64,000 nt of DNA from Physella acuta (taxonomy: Eukaryota; Mollusca; Gastropoda; Physidae), in the NCBI RefSeq assembly GCF_028476545.1, contig NW_026733019.1, forward strand, positions 62,001 through 126,000, read 5' to 3'. This document shows, piece after piece, positions 1 to 8,934 of the stretch. The first letter of the stretch is position 1. Each line of letters starts with the position of its first letter. The position numbers and the translations under genes were made by a program. The notes under the pieces were generated by a model. It saw only the letters and a program-made list of their open reading frames with translations. It did no database searches and was not told where the DNA came from.

Positions 1-675
1 CATTGCAGAAGTGACAATATGGAAGTGGCAGTAAAAATGGTCCTCTACATTTTTGTAAACATAATAAAAAATGTGGGATGATTTTAGATACGGATGTCTG
101 ATAATAGACTCTTCCTTAAAATAGGTGTTGGTTTGTTAGTAGTATTGTAATCTCGACCAATTTATGTTAAGTTTTGAAATTAGGGTTAGGCGTATGGTTG
201 GGGTTAGGGACAGGGTTAGCATTGACATTAGCCAGCCATGTAACCTAACACCCATTTGTTTTAAGATTCTATTATCGGACACGTATAAAAATTCTCCCCA
301 AATTTTAATTGCTCAGTTTATTTTTATAAACGCCAACAACTTTATTTAAAACCATAACATTTTGTAGGTATACTCTTTTATTGATGTTGCCTTCAAAAAC
401 TGCTACTTCAAATGTAAAAATACATCAACAGCTTTTGTATTTAGTTAGTTCAGTGTTGTTGGCCAAACTTCTATTTGAATAAAAAAAATATATGGCTTAC
501 CTTAGTCTGTTGGTTTTTAAAAAAAAAATAATTTGACTAATTATATTGCCAAATACTTCTGTTTGGGCTTTAACATTATTTGAAAAATACAAGTTGCCAG
601 CTTAATCAATCAAGTCTACTTGATTAGACCTGGTCATTAGATTTTTTCATCCACATATCTTGGTCCAACTCACAG
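1..675 (+). other. Upstream CPEB1 intron sequence
   Basis: This is AT-rich sequence with no coding support. It has gggttag-like words at 181-220, too few to be telomeric. It is most likely the intron before the first visible CPEB1 exon. Confidence 0.55.
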
Positions 676-877
676 GGTACTGACCAAGTCTCAATAAAAA
701 ATGAAACTTTTGAAAATGACCAAAGCCAAAACATACTGCCCAGTAATTTGGAAATATTTAGACGAATCAATGCCCTCCTGGACAACTCTCTTGACGTCAA
801 CAACCTCAACTCAACCAACCAACAGCAACAACAGCAGCAGCAGCAACAATTTCAACAATTTCAGCAGGCTGTAAAAG
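676..877 (+). CDS. CPEB1: CPEB1 exon with IFRRINA motif and Gln tract
   Basis: The acceptor is caactcacag and the donor is AAAG|gtttgt. It encodes the conserved [16 protein letters not shown], then ten Gln codons (mixed CAA/CAG) followed by FQQFQQ. The Gln-rich stretch recalls the prion-like N-terminus of Aplysia neuronal CPEB but is far shorter in the visible part. It ends in phase 1. Confidence 0.88.
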
Positions 878-3800
878 GTTTGTTCAAATGTTAAAGTTTT
901 AAAGGGTGGCCTAGATAAAGTTGCTATTTTTAGCTACAGTTGACCTATTTAGTGTACCAACCATTAGTTGTTTTTCTATTAATTTAACAATTTAACAAAA
1001 GAATTTTTAATGCATCTTGTAGAGGATGTATTTTTTTCATTTAATCTGAATCTGATATAAAGAAGCTAAATTGTTTCCTATCAAAATATGTGAAGTCATT
1101 TGCTAGTTTAAAAGCTGCTTAGAAAGTTTGTAACTGACCTTTAACCCCATCTGATATTGTTTAGATCCACGTTGCCATAAGTTTGTAACTGACCTTTAAC
1201 CCCAGCTGATATTGTTTAGATCCAGGCTGCCACACCTACTGCCAACACCCAACACCTGAGCTCCAGTCAGTACTCAGCTACGCCAATGTTCCGCTCTCCC
1301 AGTCGGCCGCCTTCACCTGTTGCAACACCACCTCATACAGTGTTGGCCCCACACCTACCTCCTCACCTGCAGTCTCAGGTGTGTCCACACCTGCCAGTCA
1401 ATCTGCGTATGGTAAAAAACTGTTCCATATTAGGAATTTTGTCTCATAGGTAGCTTCCAAAATTGGTCACGCAGGTAACTTGCACCATCTGTCCTGCAGG
1501 TAACTTCCAGTTGTTTGGGGAAAATACCTTCAGCTCATCAGCTTTTCAGACAGCTAGTGAAGTGGGCATACAGACGACACCCCCAAGGCAAACTGCAACC
1601 AAGTGAGATTTTATTAACTAGTTTTAATGACCCCCGCCCCCCACAAGCCCTGTCTGACCCACCTCCCTTCACAAGCCCTGTCTGACCCCCCCCTCCCTCA
1701 AGCCCAATCTGACCACCCCCACAAGCCTTGTATGATATCTCCTACCACACTGTTTCAGCGAGTACCTGGCCATGTACAGCCCTCTGAGTGATGTAACACT
1801 TTCACCAACTGAGAAAATTTTGTATCAAAATTTACTTTCAAAACACCAGTCGTAAGTATTCTAGTTGAATTAGTTTGTCACGTGATTTCAAAACACCAGT
1901 CGTAAGTATTCTCGGTGAATTAGTTTGTCACGTGATTTCAAAACACCAGTCGTAAGTATTCTCGGTGAATTAGTTTGTCACGTGATTTCAAAACACCAGT
2001 CGTAAGTATTCTCTGTGAATTAGATTGCCATGTGATAGGGGAGTGTAGATGAACATTATGGTGTATTTAAGATAATTTTCCCCTGATTAAAACCGTTACA
2101 GCGAGAGCACAGTCCTGCCCCTCAGCCCACACAGTGACTCGTCCCTGTCACCCATTGAGAAGAAGCTGTACTCGAACCTGCTGACAAAACATAGTCAGGG
2201 CATGAGAGCTATCCAAGCACCACCAACTCCACCCCGCTCTCCCCAGGAAGTGTACGGTGGCTCCTCAACTGAGGATGCTCTCTTGGAGATGATGGTAAAC
2301 ATTTTGATGGCCAACATTTTGATGGCCAACATTTTGATGGCCAACATTTTGATGGCCAACATTTTGATGGCCAACATTTTGATGGCCAACATTTTGATGG
2401 CCAACATTTTGATGGCCAACATTTTGATGGCCAACATTTTGATGGCCAACATTTTGATGGCCAACATTTTGATGGGCAACATTTTGATGGGCAACATTTT
2501 GATGGGCAACATTTTGATGGGCAACATTTTGATGGGCAACATTTTGATGGGCAACATTTTGATGGGCAACATTTTGATGGGCAACATTTTGATGGGCAAC
2601 ATTTTGATGGGCAACATTTTGATGGGCAACATTTTGATGGGCAACATTTTGATGGTCTCTGTGCTTTTAGATGGGAAATATTTTTAAGCAATTTAAAAAA
2701 TCAATTTAGATATCCAGTTAACTTTCTTTGTTGAATTATTTATTGGTCTTAACATAGCAAAATTTTAATGGTGTATGAAAAGTGTGGAACAGTTTGGTGT
2801 ATGAAAGGTGTGGAACAATTTGGTGTATGAAAGGTGTGGAACAATCTACTGACAGGACTTAGACAATTATGTAACACTTTATCTGAATTTAATTTCAGTC
2901 AAATATGAACATAAATTCATTGACTGACAACTATGGTAAAACTTCAGTTGATGGCCAATCTTCTAATGGACGTAGGCAAGTACATTTCTTAAAGTTTAAG
3001 ATTTGTAAATGTGATGATCCTACTTCAATTTTCTTGAAATATTTACTAATCTATTGACCAATGTCCACAGACCTCGCTCCATAAATGACCGATCCAACTG
3101 GCAAATGCCGGTCATTAGCTATTCTAACCCCCCCACCACCAGTGGAGGCAGTGTTAACCTGCCCTACTTTTCCAATGTGGACCCGTATGCCATAGAAAGA
3201 GCTGCTCGTCTTCACAGAAATGCTGCAGGTAGGTGCAGGTGATATTTTACACCTTTGGTTGGTAGGTGCAGGTGATATTTTACACCTTTGGTTGGTAGGT
3301 GCAGGTGATATTTTACACCTTTGGTTGGTAGGTGCTGGTGATATTTTACACCTTTGGTTGGTAGGTGCAGGTGATATTTTACACCTTTGGTTGGTCTGTG
3401 TGCACTCAATCTAAATAGGGCCAGCAATGCATTCATTATCATAACTAACTGTAGACGCTATTAAATGCAATTCTCAAATATTCAAGGCATGGAAAATGAA
3501 AAAAGTATGAAATTGATATTTTTTATGTATAAATGGTTTTCATCCATTTGTACAAATCCTATAAGCCTAAATATATTAAAAATTGATAAAAATTTTAAAG
3601 GAAATAAAATTTTTATTACCACATAGTTAAATTAGAACTAAATACTAATGTACAAAAAAATACTTGTCTATCATTTTTCTCAAATGGGCCTACAACTAAA
3701 ATACTGCAGTAAACCAGTAGCATTTAAACAGCATTTTTAAAGTTTATGATTAACTTGATTAAATACCCTAACACTCACTCATCCCTACCCCCCCCCCCTT

Positions 3801-6800
3801 TCCTCCCCCCTCCCCAGTTTTTATGAACTTTATTATTGACCACACAGAATGAATATTGAGTTTGTTAAATATGAAAGTTGTAACTTTAAATTAAAGGATT
3901 TTAAAAATTTACCCACAGTCTGAGCTGGTAGATTTAAAAAAAAAAATTTACATCCTTGTTTGACATGTGGTGGTTAGAACAGCTTTAGATGTAGAACCTG
4001 CCCTCAACACAGAGCTAAAACATTTTAATTGTGACATTAACATCTTACTATTTCTAAATATGTATGACTTTATTTTTAAATTGTGATATTAAATTAACCC
4101 TTTGAGCCCGACAAGCCAGAAAACCGGCTTCAACATTAGGCATATGTGTCAGAAAGGCCAGTTTTACTGCCCGATGATCTAGCATCATAGTCCTAGCGGC
4201 TGGTATACCATCTTACTAAATATAATTAGCAGCGTACTGAATAAAACTGCATATGCCTTTATTGCGGCTTTATGATTCTAAAAATAAGATTGTGGGGAAA
4301 GTTGAAAGTGAAAGTGTTTGCATTTTGTAAAATACTTTGTCAACAAACAAATCTGTTATTTTATATTTTATTATTCGGTTATAATTATTATAACAGTAAA
4401 TAGGTAAGTTACTCTAGTTTTGTCATGTTTAGTAAGTATATAAAACAATTATCGGTATATAAATATTTTATTAGTGCAAACTTTTGGTATACACATTTTT
4501 TTTTTGAAGCAATGCCGCCGAAACGAAAACTGAGCCACAGCCATCGACTGAGTTCATTTTATATACATATTTAGGTTCATAAATTGTAAAAAAAAAATTT
4601 CAGCATCTTGTAGAATTGTTGTTTGATCCTGAGCCTGGATACCAAATATTGCTTGATTATCTCTGTAAGCCCTGCTAGGGGGGGATACCTTAAAATCTAT
4701 CTAACTGTCCGGGTCAGTGCAACCGTGGTGAAACCCACGGTGGTTATATCTAATCCTTAGTCTAAATTAAATACTAAAATAAAACAAAAACTTTAACAGT
4801 TAACAAAATTTATTTATCAAAATTAAGGAACCAATGGAAAAATCACAGAAAAAGAATAGATAAAAACTGACACAAAACAGACAAAACAAAACACCCAATT
4901 TCGGACCACCGTCCAGGTCTATGACGAACACAAACACAAAATAAATACGGCTGGATGGTGTGAATTTGCTGTTCTTTACAATCGATGACCAGAGAGTCTT
5001 CCTGCTCTCTTCATCGCTGCTTTCCACACACCAAAAGACAGAGTTGAACCCGCCGGAAATCGACTTCCACACACCTCACACACTACACGTAAACAAATAG
5101 TCCCTAATTCACAGATAACAAACCAAACGCCACGAAACATGCAACAGAATTATATAAAAAGACACTTAATATAAACAATGACAACAATATAAACGAAATA
5201 TATACAAACTAGCTATAAACAGGGATATCAACAGTGAGACAGCGGCGCCATAATACGGGACTACACAACTAAAAACTACGAACAATTTACTACATGAAAC
5301 GAAACGATACATTCGCCTTCTAAGTTACAAATAATAAAAATACACTCCAGCCGCTCACATCTCAAACGGTTAAAAAGTTATAGACAAAGTTAGAAGCAGA
5401 TAAGTGAAAATTTGGTTTGGCCCTGGGAGCTCAGGAAATGGGAGAAATTAGGCCAGGGAGGCCTGGGTTCAAAGGGTTAACATCTTGCTATGTCTAAATG
5501 TGTATTACTTCACCTTTTTAATTGTGACATTAACATTTTACTTTGTCTAAATGTGTGACTATCATTTTAATTGTGCCATCATCTTGCTATGTCTAAATGT
5601 GTATGACTTTATTTTCAGCTGTGAGTGAAGCTAGCTGTACTTGGAGTGGTCATCTCCCCCCTCGTAATCACAAAAATCCTGTGTACTCATGCAAGGTTTT
5701 TCTTGGTGGGGTACCATGGGACATCACTGAGTGTAGGAACTTTATTCAATCACTAGCAGTTTTTTGTGTACAGCCTTTAAATGCATGTAGATTAGATTAT
5801 TACAAAACATTTGTGTACAGCCTTCAAATACATGTAGATTAGATTATTACAAAACATTTGTGTACAGCCTTTAAATGCATGTAGATTAGATTATTACAAA
5901 ACATGTTTGTGTACAGCCTTTAAATGCATGTAGATTAGATTATTACAAAACATGTTTGTGTACAGCCTTTAAATGCATGTAGATTAGATTATTACAAAAC
6001 ATGTTGCTATATTTAAATTCTTCTCCAGCTGGCCTGCAAGCAGCTTTTAACAAATATGGCCACCTCAAAGTGGAATGGCCAGGAAAGGATGGTAAGTTTT
6101 CTTCATTGCTGCCAGCAGTTTAAAATTAGACCCCTGCAGTCTGTCTGGACCCTGCATTCAGTTTTTTGTCTATATTTGCAGGATATGTTTATCTCCTGTT
6201 TGACACAGAGAAGTCGGTCCGGTCACTCCTGCAAGCTTGCACACATGACTTCAGTAATGGAGATTATTTCTACAAGATCTCCTCCAGGAGAATGAGATCC
6301 AAAGAGGTAATCATGTTAGAAATGTTATCCTGTTCCATCAGACATTTTTCTCATGTTTCCTATTTTATTTATGGTTATTTTTTAAGTAATGAGTTTATGT
6401 GGAGTAAATTTTGTCTTCCACTATTGTCAGTTTAGCCTGGCCCACTTGGCCTGGCCCACTTGGCCTGGCCCACTTGGCCTGGCCCACTTGGCCTGGCCCA
6501 CTTGGCCTGGCCCACTTGGCCTGGCCCACTTGGCCTGGCCCACTTGGCCTGGCCCACCTGGCCTACTTATGAAACAGCCTTGTGTCCCCCCAGGTGCAGG
6601 TGATCCCCTGGGTGATGTCTGACAGCAACTTTGTGTACCAACCCAACCAGAGACTGGAGTCCAACAAAACTGTCTTTGTTGGGGCACTCCATGGCATGAT
6701 AACAGCCGAGGGGCTGGGCAACATCATGAATGACCTGTTCGGACCCGTGGTCTATGCTGGCATTGACACCGATAAACACAAGTATCCCATTGGTATGTCC

Positions 6801-8934
6801 AGTTACACAAGTATCCCATTGTCCAGTTACACAAGTATCCCATTGGTATGTCCAGTTACACAAGTATCCCATTGTCCAGTTACACAAGTATCCCATTGGT
6901 ATGTCCAGTTACACAAGTATCCCATTGGTATGTCCAGTTACACAAGTATCCCATTGGTATGTCCAGTTACACAAGTATCCCATTGGTATGTCCAGTTACA
7001 CAAGTATCCCATTGGTATGTCCAGTTACACAAGTATCCCATTGGTATGTCCAGTTACACAAGTATCCCATTGGTATGTCCAGTTACACAAGTATCCCATT
7101 GGTATGTCCAGTTACACAAGTATCCCATTGGTATGTCCAGTTACACAAGTATCCCATTGGTATGTCCAGTTACACAAGTATCCCATTGGTATGTCCAGTT
7201 ACACAAGTATCCCATTGGTATGTCCAGTTACACAAGTATCCCATTGGTATGTCCAGTTACACAAGTATCCCATTGGTATGTCCAGTTACACAAGTATCCC
7301 ATTGGTATGTCCAGTTACACAAGTATCCCATTGGTATGTCCAGTTACACAAGTATCCCATTGGTATGTCCAGTTACACAAGTATCCCATTGTCCAGTTAC
7401 ACGAGTATCCCATTGTCCAGTTACACGAGTATCCCATTGTTCAGTTACACGAGTATCCCATTGTTCAGTTACACGAGTATCCCATTGTCCAGTTACACGA
7501 GTATCCCATTGTCCAGTTACACGAGTATCCCATTGTCCAGTTACACGAGTATCCCATTGTCCAGTTACACGAGTATCCCATTGTCCAGTTACACGAGTAT
7601 CCCATTGTCCAGTTACACGAGTATCCCATTGTCCAGTTACACGAGTATCCCATTGTCCAGTTACACGAGTATCCCATTGTCCAGTTACACGAGTATCCCA
7701 TTGTCCAGTTACACGAGTATCCCATTGTCCAGTTACACGAGTATCCCATTGTCCAGTTACACGAGTATCCCATTGTCCAGTTACACGAGTATCCCATTGT
7801 CCAGTTACACGAGTATCCCATTGTCCAGTTACACGAGTATCCCATTGTCCAGTTACACGAGTATCCCATTGTCCAGTTACACGAGTATCCCATTGTCCAG
7901 TTACACGAGTATCCCATTGGTATGTCCAGTTACTAGATATTTTACAAAGATTATAGTATCTTGGCATTGCCGCCTTTCAAAATTATTATATGTATCAAAA
8001 TTAATTGGTGGTCTAGAAAATTTTTGAAAAAACAGCAGAAATGTCTGCTAGAGTTCTTCCAATTCAAATATATGGCATATAAAATGAGAGGGCTTTGTTG
8101 GGCTTTGTCTCAATCAAGTTATCCTTTTAATGAATTTTTTAAATTAATGAAATTAGTTTTGTAAGACACAATATATAATTTTCAATTTCTCATAAGTTGT
8201 CAAAATAGTATTAAAAAAAGTAATTAGGGCCTAAAACAATTACAAAAGGCAAATTTACATTAAACACAAATCATCCATTGTTAAAATATTTTGTTGATTA
8301 ATATGCAAAAATAACTATTATAAGCATGTTGAACTGACCATGAATCATTGTTAAAATATGGAATCCGGTATCGTTTTTGACCGCCATTACCATGACAACA
8401 GTAAAAAAAGTCGTGACAGCTCAGGCGGTTACCTTGTACCTTAAATCTCCACTAGCCAGTTTGATGCAATCAAATGTTTACACTAAATTTCTCCACTAGC
8501 TAGTTTGATGAAATCAAATGTTTACAATAAATTTCTCCAGGATCTGGAAGAGTAACGTTTGCTGCACGTAAAAGTTACATGAAAGCCATTCAGGCAGCTT
8601 TTGTAGAAATTAAAACGCCGAAGTTTACAAAAAAGGTTAGCTTGTTTAAAAATGTCTTTATATTTGTGCTGTTCAATTTCACAACATTCTCTTTGCCTAC
8701 CTTTTGATGACAATATGCTAATTGAGCTCTTTAATTCTGTAGATCCAGGTGGACCCTTACCTGGGAGACGCCATCTGTAGCCTGTGCAATGCCCAGCAGG
8801 GGAACTACTTCTGCAGAGATCTCCTGTGCTATAAATACCTGTGTCGCTCCTGTTGGTACTGGCAACACGCCCCAGACACCATGAGACACCATCGGCCACT
8901 GACACGGAACACAAAAAGCTCCGTTCCCTTGTAA
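676..8934 (+). CDS. CPEB1: CPEB1/Orb-type cytoplasmic polyadenylation element-binding protein, 13 exons, 5' end outside window
   Basis: CPEB proteins bind the U-rich cytoplasmic polyadenylation element in mRNA 3' UTRs and control poly(A) length and translation in oocytes and neurons; that is family knowledge. Exons read here are 676-877, 1226-1411, 1500-1602, 1759-1851, 2102-2294, 2899-2975, 3071-3228, 5619-5732, 6029-6091, 6182-6306, 6594-6792, 8541-8635 and 8743-8934. All phases agree and the sum is 1800 nt, or 599 residues plus TAA. Visible domains are an N-terminal [16 protein letters not shown] (vertebrate CPEB1 has the near-identical NIFRRINAILDNSLD), a Q10 tract near residues 47-56, RRM1 (about 360-445, [11 protein letters not shown] and GYVYLLF), RRM2 (about 455-540, [10 protein letters not shown] and SGRVTF) and a Cys/His C-terminal domain (about 545-590). 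No initiator Met is in view, so at least one 5' exon lies before position 1. I am very sure of the family and less sure of the exact ends of the N-terminal exons. Confidence 0.96.
1124..1233 (+). repeat. 55-bp tandem duplication spanning a 3' splice site
   Basis: Two copies (1124-1178, 1179-1233) cover the pyrimidine tract, the acceptor and the first bases of the exon. The upstream copy reads gatccac where the used acceptor reads gatccag, so its AG is lost. Confidence 0.9.
1226..1411 (+). CDS. CPEB1: CPEB1 exon, low-complexity N-terminal region
   Basis: The frame set by the previous exon stays open for all 186 nt and gives a Ser/Thr/Pro/Cys-rich stretch (for example [14 protein letters not shown]). 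The acceptor is tagatccag and the donor is TATG|gtaaaa. A mutated duplicate of the acceptor lies 55 bp upstream. Support is frame continuity rather than recognised homology. Confidence 0.78.
1500..1602 (+). CDS. CPEB1: CPEB1 exon, N-terminal region
   Basis: The acceptor is gtcctgcag and the donor is CCAA|gtgaga. It is open in phase 1 and encodes [16 protein letters not shown] followed by a Thr/Pro-rich segment. Degenerate copies of the acceptor-proximal text (gcaggtaactt) occur at about 1447 and 1471. Confidence 0.78.
1759..1851 (+). CDS. CPEB1: CPEB1 exon with first LSPxEKxLYxNLL motif
   Basis: The acceptor is ctgtttcag and the donor is CAGTC|gtaagt, the first of four identical donors spaced 50 bp apart. 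It encodes [19 protein letters not shown], which matches a motif in the next exon. The phase is 2 at both ends. Confidence 0.85.
1837..2036 (+). repeat. 50-bp tandem array, four copies, each with an intact 5' splice site
   Basis: CACCAGTC|gtaagt recurs with gt at 1852, 1902, 1952 and 2002. Each unit contains about 16 bp of exon sequence plus about 34 bp of intron, including cacgtga. Confidence 0.93.
2102..2294 (+). CDS. CPEB1: CPEB1 exon with second LSPxEKxLYxNLL motif
   Basis: The acceptor is accgttacag and the donor is GATG|gtaaac. It encodes [18 protein letters not shown], paralogous to the preceding exon, then [14 protein letters not shown]. It ends in phase 0. The donor is the first unit of a 15-bp array, and the frame stays open into that array. 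Confidence 0.87.
2291..2660 (+). repeat. 15-bp tandem array seeded on a 5' splice site
   Basis: Unit 1 is gatggtaaacatttt and contains the real donor. Eleven units read gatggccaacatttt, then twelve read gatgggcaacatttt, and the array ends in gatggtctct. Only unit 1 keeps the GT. Confidence 0.95.
2661..2898 (+). other. Intron remainder with a short 26-bp repeat
   Basis: AT-rich intron. Around 2771-2850 there are three copies of a unit with ggtgtatgaaaggtgtgg. It ends in a good pyrimidine tract (ttaatttcag). Confidence 0.7.
2899..2975 (+). CDS. CPEB1: CPEB1 exon with GC-type 5' splice site
   Basis: The acceptor is ttaatttcag. The frame-compatible end is CGTAG|gcaagt, a GC-AG intron with otherwise perfect donor consensus. 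The alternative GT four bases earlier would bring an early stop in the next exon. It encodes [19 protein letters not shown]. Confidence 0.8.
3071..3228 (+). CDS. CPEB1: CPEB1 exon leading into RRM1
   Basis: The acceptor is tgtccacag and the donor is GCAG|gtaggt. It ends with [16 protein letters not shown], matching DPFSIEREARLHRQAA of vertebrate CPEB1. The donor begins the first of five 33-bp tandem units. Confidence 0.93.
3229..3393 (+). repeat. 33-bp tandem array, five copies, each starting with a 5' splice site
   Basis: Units start at 3229, 3262, 3295, 3328 and 3361 with gtaggtgc(a/t)ggtgat. The first start is the real donor of the CPEB1 exon ending at 3228. Confidence 0.94.
3394..4022 (+). 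other. AT-rich intron
   Basis: No coding signal. It has a C-rich run near 3790 and otherwise unremarkable AT-rich sequence. Confidence 0.6.
4023..5618 (+). repeat. About 53-bp acceptor-proximal tandem array, four copies, split by a transposon
   Basis: The copies are 4023-4075, 4076-4097 resumed at 5481-5512, 5513-5565 and 5566-5618. Shared words are taattgtgacattaacat and tctaaatgtgtatgacttt. The last copy ends in the used acceptor ttattttcag. The second copy is interrupted at its own TTAA by the element at 4098-5476. Confidence 0.82.
4098..5476. mobile_element. Non-autonomous piggyBac-like DNA transposon flanked by TTAA
   Basis: The left end reads TTAA|CCCTTTGAGCCC. The right end, reverse-complemented, reads TTAA|CCCTTTGAACCC. 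The element is 1379 bp with TTAA on both sides (4094-4097, 5477-5480), as piggyBac-type insertions show. No long transposase frame remains. A short [15 protein letters not shown] reading from 4512 could be a vestige, and a 90-codon minus-strand frame (4800-5072) has no recognised domain. The two termini differ within the terminal repeat beyond about 12 bp, so it is not very young. Confidence 0.75.
5619..5732 (+). CDS. CPEB1: CPEB1 exon, start of RRM1
   Basis: The acceptor is tattttcag. It encodes [14 protein letters not shown] and [16 protein letters not shown], the hallmark CPEB1 RNP2 region. The frame requires the weak donor GAGT|gtagga, which gives ...DITES joined to GLQAAF. The strong-looking GA|gtgtag one step earlier would force a stop in the next exon. 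Confidence 0.93.
5760..6003 (+). repeat. About 50-bp tandem array, five copies, in CPEB1 intron
   Basis: Each unit carries tgtgtacagcctttaaatgc and agattagattattacaaaac. It fills most of the 296-bp intron. No unit contains the used splice sites. Confidence 0.88.
6029..6091 (+). CDS. CPEB1: CPEB1 63-nt exon inside RRM1
   Basis: The acceptor is ttctccag and the donor is GATG|gtaagt. It encodes [20 protein letters not shown]. It joins directly to GYVYLLF. From memory, the vertebrate CPEB1 loop here (about a dozen residues) is longer. Confidence 0.93.
6182..6306 (+). CDS. CPEB1: CPEB1 exon, RNP1 of RRM1
   Basis: The acceptor is atttgcag and the donor is AAAGAG|gtaatc, after a 90-bp intron. It encodes [20 protein letters not shown] and [14 protein letters not shown], strongly conserved in CPEB1. 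Confidence 0.95.
6434..6562 (+). repeat. 14-bp tandem array upstream of an acceptor
   Basis: About nine copies of cctggcccacttgg, ending 31 bp before the exon at 6594. Confidence 0.92.
6594..6792 (+). CDS. CPEB1: CPEB1 exon, linker and first half of RRM2
   Basis: The acceptor is tccccccag and the donor is CATTG|gtatgt. It encodes [14 protein letters not shown], then [17 protein letters not shown] and [16 protein letters not shown]. Its last 16 or so bases are part of the repeat unit that follows for 1.1 kb. Confidence 0.96.
6776..7935 (+). repeat. 29/24-bp tandem array carrying about 20 copies of a real 5' splice site
   Basis: The 29-bp unit holds exon text acacaagtatcccattg followed by intron text gtatgtccagtt. 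About 20 units keep CATTG|gtatgt, 17 of them consecutive from about 6895 to 7372 and one at the far end (7916). About 24 further units are 24 bp long and lack ggtat, so the donor is lost; most of these carry acacgag instead of acacaag. Confidence 0.96.
7936..8442 (+). other. AT-rich remainder of CPEB1 intron
   Basis: No gene, repeat or RNA signal was seen apart from A/T runs. Confidence 0.6.
8443..8540 (+). repeat. About 44-bp tandem duplication ending at a 3' splice site
   Basis: Two full copies share tttgatg(c/a)aatcaaatg and tttacaataaatttctcca. The final partial copy supplies the used acceptor atttctccag; the earlier copies read atctccac and atttctccac. Confidence 0.88.
8541..8635 (+). 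CDS. CPEB1: CPEB1 exon, second half of RRM2
   Basis: The acceptor is atttctccag and the donor is AAAAAG|gttagc. It encodes [20 protein letters not shown] and [11 protein letters not shown]. Confidence 0.95.
8743..8934 (+). CDS. CPEB1: CPEB1 last coding exon, C-terminal zinc-binding domain
   Basis: The acceptor is attctgtag. It encodes a Cys/His cluster ([36 protein letters not shown]) like the CPEB ZZ-type zinc domain, ending in SSVPL and TAA at 8932-8934. The stop codon lies inside the first unit of the 3' UTR tandem array. Confidence 0.95.
   Translation: MQVDPYLGDAICSLCNAQQGNYFCRDLLCYKYLCRSCWYWQHAPDTMRHHRPLTRNTKSSVPL

Noticed and set aside
181-220. gggttag words resembling telomere repeat
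   Set aside because: Only three or four imperfect copies in AT-rich intron; the same wording occurs by chance elsewhere.
4800-5072. 90-codon minus-strand frame inside the piggyBac-like element
   Set aside because: No transposase motif is recognisable, and composition matches the surrounding AT-rich element.
6582-8027. 481-codon open frame over the end of the CPEB1 exon
   Set aside because: It is the exon read on into the 29/24-bp array; the real protein leaves at the donor 6792 and continues at 8541.
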